Shown piece by piece: positions 55,284 to 62,824 of a stretch of 64,000 nucleotides of DNA. Made by a program: the position numbers and the translations under genes. The notes beneath the pieces were generated by a model, which saw only the letters and a list, made by a program, of their open reading frames with translations, was not told the origin of the DNA and did no database searches. The stretch is from Maribacter hydrothermalis (GTDB lineage: Bacteria; Bacteroidota; Bacteroidia; Flavobacteriales; Flavobacteriaceae). The first letter of the stretch is position 1; each line of letters starts with the position of its first letter. The stretch covers positions 3,162,001 through 3,226,000 of the forward strand of contig NZ_CP018760.1 in assembly GCF_001913155.1 (NCBI RefSeq), read 5' to 3'.

Positions 55284-56183
55284 TTATAAGTTTTTTACTA
55301 GGCTTTGTATAGAGCTAAAAGTTTTGCAATAAGCTGGCTTAGTATCTTTATCAATGTAAGAAGTTTGCCTACCTAATAGCCATAAATTAGGATTGTCATA
55401 TCCGGAAACCAGCGCGCTAAAATCTTCTAAATACTTAGTAATGCGGTCTTTGTCTGGAAAAACTGTAAAGTAAGAAACAAAATAGATATCTTTAAAGTAC
55501 TTTAAAAGGTCTTCTAAATTCTCTATAGGAATAGTAGGCCCGAGGTAAATACACTGGTACCCTTTCAATAAAATTTCGTAGTTTACATATAGTAATCCAA
55601 TTTCATGAATTTCATTTTCAGGTAAATATGCAACAAAAACTTTATCTTTTTTAGTTGGACTTAAGTGTTGAAGTTTTTCAATATTTATTAATATTTTTTG
55701 TTTGATTAAACTACTTATAAAATGCTCGTGAGCAGGACTAATGGTATCTGTTTGCCATAAAAGGCCTAGTTCGTTTAATAGCGGAACAAAGGTTTCTAAG
55801 AAAATTTCTTTAAAGGAATTGTCACTTAATAACGCATTATAAGTTTCAAAAAACATCGTCTGATCAAAATTAACCATTGCTAATTTAAAAGCATTGATGG
55901 CCTGACTTTTGTGACTATGTTTTGTTACAATTTCGCGAACAATATAGGGGATATCCTTATCTGATATTTTTGCAATCTTGGATATTTTATGTCCATTTTG
56001 ATAGAGAAGCGTAATATTAAGTAGCTTTTGCAAGCTTGCTAAGCTATACAGCCTAATATTCGTATCTGTCCTTTCGGGAGACAAAAGGTTGTATCTTTTT
56101 TCCCAAATTCTAATGGTATGTGCTTTAATACCAGAGAGGTTTTCAAGGTCTCTAATACTAAATTGTTTTTTTACATTGTTCAT
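55284..56183 (-). CDS. CarH-like MerR-family B12-dependent photoreceptor regulator
   Basis: A 299-residue regulator. The N-terminal MerR helix-turn-helix (SIRDLENLSGIKAHTIRIWEKRY) is followed by a helical bundle and a cobalamin-binding fold. The CarH marks are intact: Wx9EH (Trp143...Glu153-His154 in LLWQTDTISPAHEH) in the four-helix part and ExHxxG (Glu191-Ile-His193...Gly196), the lower axial B12 ligand. CarH proteins bind adenosylcobalamin, repress in the dark and release DNA on illumination. The start 56183 is chosen because an upstream ATG at 56207 falls inside the predicted -7 box. It heads the crt operon. Confidence 0.92.
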   Translation of the reverse strand: MNNVKKQFSIRDLENLSGIKAHTIRIWEKRYNLLSPERTDTNIRLYSLASLQKLLNITLLYQNGHKISKIAKISDKDIPYIVREIVTKHSHKSQAINAFKLAMVNFDQTMFFETYNALLSDNSFKEIFLETFVPLLNELGLLWQTDTISPAHEHFISSLIKQKILINIEKLQHLSPTKKDKVFVAYLPENEIHEIGLLYVNYEILLKGYQCIYLGPTIPIENLEDLLKYFKDIYFVSYFTVFPDKDRITKYLEDFSALVSGYDNPNLWLLGRQTSYIDKDTKPAYCKTFSSIQSLVKNL

Positions 56184-56204
56184 GTTTTTCGAAAAATAAT
56201 TAAA

Positions 56205-56238
56205 CAAATTTACAATTTATTGAATACGGACAAGCAAA
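56205..56238 (-). promoter_or_regulatory. promoter of the carH-crtIBZ operon
   Basis: Read on minus: TTTG (56238-56235) and a second TTG (56233-56231), then TAAATTTG (56212-56205), an exact TAnnTTTG -7 box, with 18-22 nt between. Transcription would start near 56198, 15 nt before the ATG at 56183. Autorepression by the CarH-like protein at or near this site is inferred from known CarH systems. Confidence 0.7.
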
Positions 56239-56265
56239 TGGAGCGTTAAAATTATTAAAATAAAA

Positions 56266-56293
56266 AAAAGGTTAGATTTAAATCTAACCTTTT
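56266..56293 (-). terminator. terminator of the tRNA-Leu gene
   Basis: A perfect 14-bp-arm palindrome centred at 56279/56280 (AAAAGGTTAGATTT and its complement). On minus it lies directly after the tRNA 3' end and is followed by a T run. Confidence 0.85.
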
Positions 56294-56294
56294 G

Positions 56295-56378
56295 TGCCCA
56301 CGACTAGATTCGAACTAGCACGTCCTTACGAACACTACCCCCTCAAGGTAGCATGTCTACCAATTTCACCACGTGGGC
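56295..56378 (-). tRNA. tRNA-Leu (anticodon GAG)
   Basis: An 84-nt tRNA on the minus strand. The acceptor stem GCCCACG pairs with CGTGGGC, with A as discriminator and no encoded CCA. The anticodon stem-loop is CTACC-TTGAGGG-GGTAG, giving anticodon GAG. A long variable arm (class II) and the T arm CTAG-TTCGAAT-CTAG follow. It stands alone between the AraC gene and the crt operon, with its own terminator. Confidence 0.95.
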
Positions 56379-56461
56379 AATAAGTTGACTATTGATGCGC
56401 AAATATAGAAACCAATCTGTCATTTTAAAATTTTTAAATCACTAAATACAAGATGGCTACC

Positions 56462-57307
56462 TTATATATAAACAGATTGCTGATATTGTGTTGGAGTAAT
56501 GCCTTTAATTTTTTTAAACTTTTTATTGAAATTTGATATGGAATTAAATCCGGACCTATCTGAAACTAGATTAATATTTAGTTCTTTTTTAAAATTTAGC
56601 AATTGGCAGGCATGTTCAATTCGTAATTCTATTAAAAATTCAAAGAAAGTTTTATTGGTACGTTCTTTAAAAAAACGACAAAATGCATTTGGCGTCATAA
56701 AGGCCATTTTAGCAACTTCAGCCAAGGCAATTGGGTTTTGAAAGTTTTTAAAAACATAATCGAACACTATTTGTAAACGCTCGCCCTCGTTAGTGCTTAA
56801 GGTTTTGTTATAAATAAATTTACTTAATGGCTCTGTAGTTTCTAGGCTTATGTGTTCTATCAATTTTAAAAATGATATAAAACGAGCTAATTTTTGCTCA
56901 GAAGAAATTTTAATCAACTGTTCGCAAATATTTTTAGTGTTAGAAATTACTTTAAAACCTGCGATAGATTTTCTAAAGAATATATCTAATTCATTAAAAT
57001 AAGGCAATTTAAAAAAATCTTCTCCAAAGGTTTTAGCTGTAAAGAAAACAGTAACCATGTGTGCATCGGTCTCACCTTGTATACTTTTAAAAATATGTGG
57101 CAGGTTACTTCCAATAACAAAAAGATCCCCTGTCGAAAACTGATGAATACTATCACCTACCAACAATTTTCCCGTACCATTTAGGATACAACTTATTTGA
57201 ATTTCCTCATGCTGATGTAACCTATTATAGAAAATAGGTTCTTTATCGATTTGAACAATCAAGTGTTCATCTATGGGTTTTGGAATTTTAAATGGATACA
57301 CTTTCAT
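56462..57307 (-). CDS. AraC-family regulator of the hydroxyproline operon
   Basis: A 281-residue regulator: a cupin-type sensing domain in residues ~15-110 (HQHEEIQISCILNGTGKLLVGD, FSTGDLFVIGSNLPHIF) and a C-terminal double helix-turn-helix (~180-280: ALAEVAKMAFMTPNAFCRFFKERTNKTFFEFL..., SGFNSISNFNKKFKKIKGITPTQY). It is divergent from the hydroxyproline catabolic genes across 131 nt and so is their likely activator, by analogy with LhpR-type control. Confidence 0.88.
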   Translation of the reverse strand: MKVYPFKIPKPIDEHLIVQIDKEPIFYNRLHQHEEIQISCILNGTGKLLVGDSIHQFSTGDLFVIGSNLPHIFKSIQGETDAHMVTVFFTAKTFGEDFFKLPYFNELDIFFRKSIAGFKVISNTKNICEQLIKISSEQKLARFISFLKLIEHISLETTEPLSKFIYNKTLSTNEGERLQIVFDYVFKNFQNPIALAEVAKMAFMTPNAFCRFFKERTNKTFFEFLIELRIEHACQLLNFKKELNINLVSDRSGFNSISNFNKKFKKIKGITPTQYQQSVYI

Positions 57308-57408
57308 TGCATCTAATTTATCGATTTTTACAATGTAAATTTATAAACTAGGGTAAAATAGTCTCAATAGTGGTTAATATCTACACATATTTTTCTTCAT
57401 GCTTCTAG

Positions 57409-57416
57409 TAATTTTG
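57409..57416 (+). promoter_or_regulatory. -7 box (TAATTTTG) of the hydroxyproline operon
   Basis: TAATTTTG exactly matches TAnnTTTG and lies 22 nt before the ATG at 57439. There is no TTG at the -33 position, which would fit an activator-dependent (AraC) promoter. Confidence 0.5.
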
Positions 57417-57438
57417 AGCATCACTAAAATTTTATAAA

Positions 57439-58356
57439 ATGAGTATTTCATGGACAGGCGTTATGCCAGCAGTTACTACAAAATTTACCGCTAAGGATGA
57501 ACTGGATCTAGATATGTTCGCCGTTAATATAAAAGCACAAATAAATGCAGGTGTAAGCGGTATAATACTTGGCGGAACCTTAGGAGAGGCCAGTACCTTA
57601 ACTTATGACGAAAAGAAAATTTTAATGAAGGAGACGGTAAAGCTTGTCGAGGGCAAAGTACCTGTTATTATTAATATTGCCGAGCAAACTACTAAAGGTG
57701 CCATACATGCTGCAGAGGTTGCGCAAGAATGTGGAGCAGCAGGTTTAATGATGTTACCTCCTATGCGTTACAAAGCTAATGATCACGAAACAGTAACTTA
57801 TTTTAAAGAAACCGCCAAGAGTACAACGTTACCTATAATGATTTATAATAACCCTATAGATTATGGTATAATGGTAACTTTAGATATGTTTGATGACCTT
57901 ATGAGTTGTGATAATATACAGGCAGTTAAAGAGTCTACCAGAGATATTTCAAACATTACACGTATTAAATCAAGATTTGGAGATAGGTTAAAAGTTTTAA
58001 CAGGAGTTGATACCTTAGGTTTAGAAAGTACGTTAATGGGAGCCGACGGTTGGGTGGCTGGTTTAGTTTGTGCTTTTCCTGCAGAAACTTGTGCTGTTTT
58101 TGAATTAGCAAGAGCAGGAAGGATAAAAGAAGCTTTAGAAATTTATCGATGGTTTTTACCATTGTTAGAGCTAGATATTAGCCCGCAATTGGTACAGAAT
58201 ATTAAAATGGCCGAAGTAGCTACAGGAATTGGTACGGAGTACGTAAGAGCGCCCAGATTACCATTAATAGGAGCTGAACGTGAGCGCGTAGCCGCAGTAA
58301 TTAAAAAAGGAATGGCTACAAGACCAAAGTTGCCTAATTACAAAGGAATTAATTAG
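57439..58356 (+). CDS. DHDPS-family protein, likely pyrroline-4-hydroxy-2-carboxylate deaminase
   Basis: A 305-residue DapA/NAL-family TIM barrel. Landmarks are GGTLGEASTLTYDEK (the GGTTGE motif), IMIYNNP with the catalytic Tyr, and AVKEST with the Schiff-base Lys. In trans-4-hydroxyproline catabolism such an enzyme (LhpC type) deaminates and dehydrates the pyrroline intermediate to alpha-ketoglutarate semialdehyde. The two genes downstream (semialdehyde dehydrogenase and hydroxyproline epimerase) make that role the best fit over a true DapA. Confidence 0.88.
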   Translation: MSISWTGVMPAVTTKFTAKDELDLDMFAVNIKAQINAGVSGIILGGTLGEASTLTYDEKKILMKETVKLVEGKVPVIINIAEQTTKGAIHAAEVAQECGAAGLMMLPPMRYKANDHETVTYFKETAKSTTLPIMIYNNPIDYGIMVTLDMFDDLMSCDNIQAVKESTRDISNITRIKSRFGDRLKVLTGVDTLGLESTLMGADGWVAGLVCAFPAETCAVFELARAGRIKEALEIYRWFLPLLELDISPQLVQNIKMAEVATGIGTEYVRAPRLPLIGAERERVAAVIKKGMATRPKLPNYKGIN

Positions 58357-58372
58357 GAGTGAAATAATAATG

Positions 58373-58410
58373 AACCTAATGAATTATGATATTGATAATA
58401 GTATTAGGTT
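58373..58410 (+). repeat. inverted repeat in the intercistronic gap
   Basis: AACCTAAT (58373-58380) and ATTAGGTT (58403-58410) can form an 8-bp stem with a 22-nt loop in the 119-nt gap between the deaminase and dehydrogenase genes. With no T run it may stabilise mRNA or be a weak attenuator. Confidence 0.35.
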
Positions 58411-58475
58411 AATGTCGTAATAAGAAATTATTACCAGTACTTTCTTTATTTTTGAGTGTACACTAAACAAATAAA

Positions 58476-60050
58476 ATGATAAGCGGTAAAAATACAATTG
58501 GTAATAAATTATCAAAACAGGGCGATATAACTTTTAAGACGTTTAACCCTAAAGAAAATAAACCAACCGAATGGACTTTTTATGAAGCATCCTCTGCTGA
58601 AATAAATGAAGCAGTGGAATTGGCAACATCAGCGTTTAAAATTTATAAAAATGTAACTGGCATAAAAAAAGCCGAATTTTTAGAAGCAATAGCCACTGAA
58701 ATCGAAACTTTAGGCGAGGAGTTGATATTAATCTATTGTAAAGAGTCGGGATTACCAGAGGGTAGGGCTCGTGGTGAACGTGGACGTACTATGGGACAAT
58801 TACGTGCATTTGCCGCTTTGTTAAAAGACGGTTCGTGGGTAGAAGCGGTCATTGAAAAAGCACAACCAAACAGGGATCCAATGCCTAAATCAGATATTAG
58901 AAAAATGTTATTTCCGATAGGTCCTGTTGTAGTCTTTGGTGCTAGTAATTTTCCATTGGCATTTAGTACAGCAGGTGGTGATACCGCAAGTGCACTAGCT
59001 GCCGGCTGCCCGGTTATTGTAAAAAGTCACCCAATGCACGCTGCTACAGGTGAATTAGTTTCTTCGGCAGTTATAAAAGCTGCTGAAAAAACGGGTATGC
59101 CTAATGGTGTGTTTTCAAACTTAAATAGCAGTGGTATAACTGTTGGGCAACAACTCGTAAAGCACCCAAAAGTAAAAGCTGTTGGGTTTACAGGTAGTAT
59201 TGCCGGTGGTACCGCATTGTATAAACTAGCAAATGAACGAGTAGAACCTATTCCTGTTTTTGCAGAAATGGGTAGTATAAATCCCATTGTTGTGCTTCCT
59301 TCGGCTCTGGAAAAAGAGAGAGATGAATGGGCGGCTAAATACGCTTCATCTATTACTATGGGTGCTGGACAATTTTGTACCAACCCTGGCTTGGTGTTAG
59401 GGGTGAAAAGTAAAAATTTAGATGACTTTATAACTACACTATCGGCTGAAATTTTAAAGCTTGAACCTACTTGCATGTTGCATCCAAATATTTATGCCAA
59501 GTATAATGAAGGTAAAAAAGAATTGTCGGGACAAAATGGTGTTACGGTAACTGCAGATTATGAAAAAGATGTTGGTGCTAATGAAGCAAAACAAACTATA
59601 TTAAATGTAAGCGGAGCTGATTTTTTAGCAAACACTAAACTTCATACAGAAGTATTTGGGCCTTTCTCAGTTGTTGTTAGTTGTAAAAATACGACGGAAA
59701 TAGAGACTATATTAAATCACTTAGAAGGTCAATTAACGGGTACTGTTCTCGGTTCTGAAGACGACTTGGCAGCACATTCAAATGTTGTAGATGCTTTGCA
59801 AAGTAGAGTAGGGAGAATTTTGTTCAATGGTGTTCCAACAGGTGTAGAAGTAAATTCATCTATGGTTCATGGTGGCCCCTTTCCGGCATCAACTGATTCC
59901 CGATTTACTTCTGTAGGTACATCAGCAATAAAAAGATGGGTGCGCCCAGTTTCTTTCCAAGACTGGCCAAATAAATTATTGCCACAAGCCTTGCAAAATG
60001 AAAACCCTCTTGGTATTGTTAGATTGGAAGAAGGAAGTTATACGAACTAA
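58476..60050 (+). CDS. alpha-ketoglutaric semialdehyde dehydrogenase (2,5-dioxovalerate dehydrogenase)
   Basis: A 524-residue aldehyde dehydrogenase. Catalytic Cys lies in GAGQFCTNPG and the general-base Glu in VFAEMGSINP; VFGASNFPLAFST and GFTGSIAGG contact NAD(P). The size and the FCTNPG context match the type III ketoglutarate-semialdehyde dehydrogenases of hydroxyproline and sugar-acid pathways. It oxidises the deaminase product to 2-oxoglutarate, which enters the TCA cycle. Confidence 0.9.
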   Translation: MISGKNTIGNKLSKQGDITFKTFNPKENKPTEWTFYEASSAEINEAVELATSAFKIYKNVTGIKKAEFLEAIATEIETLGEELILIYCKESGLPEGRARGERGRTMGQLRAFAALLKDGSWVEAVIEKAQPNRDPMPKSDIRKMLFPIGPVVVFGASNFPLAFSTAGGDTASALAAGCPVIVKSHPMHAATGELVSSAVIKAAEKTGMPNGVFSNLNSSGITVGQQLVKHPKVKAVGFTGSIAGGTALYKLANERVEPIPVFAEMGSINPIVVLPSALEKERDEWAAKYASSITMGAGQFCTNPGLVLGVKSKNLDDFITTLSAEILKLEPTCMLHPNIYAKYNEGKKELSGQNGVTVTADYEKDVGANEAKQTILNVSGADFLANTKLHTEVFGPFSVVVSCKNTTEIETILNHLEGQLTGTVLGSEDDLAAHSNVVDALQSRVGRILFNGVPTGVEVNSSMVHGGPFPASTDSRFTSVGTSAIKRWVRPVSFQDWPNKLLPQALQNENPLGIVRLEEGSYTN

Positions 60051-60061
60051 AAATAGACCTT

Positions 60062-61798
60062 ATGAATAGCTTGCGTAATAGAATTAAGAGTGCTCTAACA
60101 CTATTGAATTTTTGGTTTCTATTATTTTTAGTTACTACCCAAGCGCAACAAGCTGAATTTTCGATTACTTCAATATTATCTGAAATTGAAGCCTATAAAC
60201 CTTATAACAGAAACGAATATCCTTTAGGGTTATATAAAGAAACAATAGAAAAGAAAAATGCTGAATTTGCTGAAAAGCAACTCGCTTTATTAAACGATTT
60301 AAATAAAACAGACTTAACAGAAACAGAGTTAATTTCGTGTGAACTGTTAAGATTTAAACTTCAAAATGAAGTTGATGAGTTTCGCTATAAAATGTACTTG
60401 AATCCCATACAAGCGGATCAGGGTTTTCATTTAAATTTAAATTATAGGGTAAAACCAATTTTATCATACGACGATGCCAAGCAATATCTAAATATGTTAA
60501 ACGCTATTCCAGACTATGTAGATCAACACTTGGTTTTAATAAAAAAAGGAATAGACGAAGGTCTTTCACAACCTAAAGTTATTTTTAACGGATACGAGTC
60601 TACCTATGATACACATATAGTAAGCGATTATTCATTAAGTAGTTTTTATGGACCTCTAAAAGAACTGCCAATAAGTTTAAATACAGCACAAAGGGATTCT
60701 ATTACATTAGCTGGTCAGCAAATAATAATGGATAAGGTGGTACCGGCTTTTAAAAAAATAAAAACTTTTTTTGAAACAGATTACATCCCAAATACAAGAA
60801 CATCGATAGGGGTATCCGACACCCCTAAAGGTTTAGATTTTTATCAGAATAGAATTAATTACTATACTACGACTACAGAATATTCTGCCGATGATATTCA
60901 TAATATAGGACTTTCTGAAGTTTCTCGTATTAAAGCTGAAATGAATGCAATAATCGATGAGGTAAATTTTAAGGGAACTTTTTCTGAGTTTTTGAGCTTT
61001 CTTAGAACTGATCCTCAGTTTTATGCAAAAACTGGTGATGAACTTTTAATGCAGGCTCGAGATATTGCCAAACGAATAGATGCAGAATTACCGAAGTTTT
61101 TTAAAACCTTACCACGCAGACCATATGGTGTAATAAAGGTGCCAGATGCAATTGCGCCTAAGTACACTGCAGGCAGGTATTCTGGTCCGTCCTCAGATAC
61201 GCAACCAGGTTTTTATTTGGTAAATACCTACAAATTAGAAAGTAGGTCGCTTTATACATTACCTTCTTTAACGGCTCATGAAGCAGTACCTGGGCATCAT
61301 TTACAAGGGAGTTTAAATAAGGAACTTGGTGATAGTATACCAAATTTTAGAAGAAATATGTACTTATCTGCTTATGGCGAAGGATGGGCACTATATACTG
61401 AGTTTTTAGGTAATGAATTAGGAATCTATAGAACACCTTACGAGCATTTTGGAAAGTTAACGTATGAAATGTGGCGTGCTTGTAGGTTAGTTGTGGATAC
61501 TGGTATACATGCAAAAGGTTGGAGTAGAGAAGAGGTGGTTGCCTACATGACAGAAAACACGGCGTTATCTATCCATGAAATTAATACAGAAACAGACCGG
61601 TATATCTCGTGGCCGGGACAAGCAATTTCTTATAAAATAGGGGAGATTAAAATTAGGGAGTTACGAAAAAGGGCAGAAGAAGCTTTGGGAAATAAATTTA
61701 ATATTCGTGATTTTCATGAAATTATTCTTGAGCAAGGTACAGTAACCTTACCTATATTAGAACGTAGAATAAACGCATATATCAACCATACTAAATAA
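60062..61798 (+). CDS. DUF885-family secreted metallopeptidase-like protein
   Basis: A 578-residue exported protein: signal peptide to about residue 29 (FWFLLFLVTTQAQQ) and the DUF885 fold. The zinc site HEAVPGHHLQ lies in the C-terminal half (about residue 409), with a downstream EGWALYTEFLG segment supplying the third ligand. DUF885 proteins look like M1/gluzincin-type peptidases. In this operon it could release hydroxyproline from short peptides in the periplasm (inference). It begins 11 nt after the dehydrogenase gene. Confidence 0.85.
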   Translation: MNSLRNRIKSALTLLNFWFLLFLVTTQAQQAEFSITSILSEIEAYKPYNRNEYPLGLYKETIEKKNAEFAEKQLALLNDLNKTDLTETELISCELLRFKLQNEVDEFRYKMYLNPIQADQGFHLNLNYRVKPILSYDDAKQYLNMLNAIPDYVDQHLVLIKKGIDEGLSQPKVIFNGYESTYDTHIVSDYSLSSFYGPLKELPISLNTAQRDSITLAGQQIIMDKVVPAFKKIKTFFETDYIPNTRTSIGVSDTPKGLDFYQNRINYYTTTTEYSADDIHNIGLSEVSRIKAEMNAIIDEVNFKGTFSEFLSFLRTDPQFYAKTGDELLMQARDIAKRIDAELPKFFKTLPRRPYGVIKVPDAIAPKYTAGRYSGPSSDTQPGFYLVNTYKLESRSLYTLPSLTAHEAVPGHHLQGSLNKELGDSIPNFRRNMYLSAYGEGWALYTEFLGNELGIYRTPYEHFGKLTYEMWRACRLVVDTGIHAKGWSREEVVAYMTENTALSIHEINTETDRYISWPGQAISYKIGEIKIRELRKRAEEALGNKFNIRDFHEIILEQGTVTLPILERRINAYINHTK

Positions 61799-61805
61799 TT
61801 ATTCT

Positions 61806-62813
61806 ATGGCCAGTTCTACATTTGTTTGTATCGATGCCCATACATGCGGCAATCCGGTTCGGGTAATAAAACATGGAGGTCCAGATTTAGTTGGCACCAC
61901 TATGAGTGAAAAGCGACAACATTTTTTAAAGGAGTTTGATTGGATTCGTAAGGGGTTAATGTTTGAGCCACGTGGTCATGATATGATGAGTGGTAGTATA
62001 TTTTACCCGCCTAGTAATCCAGATAATGATTTCGGTATTTTATTTATAGAAACTAGTGGTTGCTTACCCATGTGTGGACACGGAACTATTGGGGCGATAA
62101 CAATTGGCATAGAAGAAGGACTAATTGTACCTAAAATACCGGGAGAGGTACGTATGGAAACTCCGGCAGGCTTAGTTAAAATTAAATATCAACAAACGGG
62201 GAATAAGGTAGATTGGGTACAATTGACGAATGTGAAATCGTATTTGGCGGCTACTGATTTAACTATAGAATCATCTGACTTGGGTGAGCTAACTTTCGAT
62301 GTATCTTACGGCGGTAATTATTATGCTATAATTGACCCACAGGTAAATTTTACGGGAATTCAAGATTTTTCTGCTAGTAAGCTCATTCAATTTAGCCAAG
62401 AATTACGGGAGAAAATAAATGTTAAGTATTCTAATAAATTTATACACCCAGAAGATTCTAGCATTAAAAATGTGAGTCATATTTTATGGACTGGCACTAC
62501 AATTTCAGCGAAAGCTACCGCAAGAAATGCTGTCTTTTATGGTGATAAAGCAATTGATCGTTCGCCATGTGGTACAGGGACATCTGCAAGAATGGCCCAA
62601 TGGCATGCAAAAGGGCTGTTAGGAAAAGGAGTAGATTTTATTCATGAGAGCTATATAGGTTCGCAATTTATTGGCCGTGTGGAAGAAGAAACAACTTTAA
62701 AAGGTAAACCTGCAATAATCCCTAGTATAACAGGCTGGGCAAAAATTTATGGTCAAAATACAATTTCCATTGATGATGATGATCCTTATGCATATGGTTT
62801 TCAAGTAATTTAA
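61806..62813 (+). CDS. lhpA: 4-hydroxyproline 2-epimerase (proline racemase family)
   Basis: A 335-residue proline-racemase superfamily enzyme. Both catalytic cysteines are present: GCLPMCGHGTIGA (first base) and DRSPCGTGTSARMA (second base). The combination separates true epimerase/racemases from the Ser/Thr dehydratase variants. It interconverts trans-4-hydroxy-L-proline and cis-4-hydroxy-D-proline. The next pathway step, a D-hydroxyproline dehydrogenase, is not encoded in the visible part of the operon. Confidence 0.92.
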   Translation: MASSTFVCIDAHTCGNPVRVIKHGGPDLVGTTMSEKRQHFLKEFDWIRKGLMFEPRGHDMMSGSIFYPPSNPDNDFGILFIETSGCLPMCGHGTIGAITIGIEEGLIVPKIPGEVRMETPAGLVKIKYQQTGNKVDWVQLTNVKSYLAATDLTIESSDLGELTFDVSYGGNYYAIIDPQVNFTGIQDFSASKLIQFSQELREKINVKYSNKFIHPEDSSIKNVSHILWTGTTISAKATARNAVFYGDKAIDRSPCGTGTSARMAQWHAKGLLGKGVDFIHESYIGSQFIGRVEEETTLKGKPAIIPSITGWAKIYGQNTISIDDDDPYAYGFQVI

Positions 62814-62824
62814 ACTATTGTAAA

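Noticed and set aside
59027-59476. A 149-codon antisense frame in the aldehyde dehydrogenase gene
   Set aside because: The sense strand encodes a complete dehydrogenase with catalytic motifs in this same stretch.
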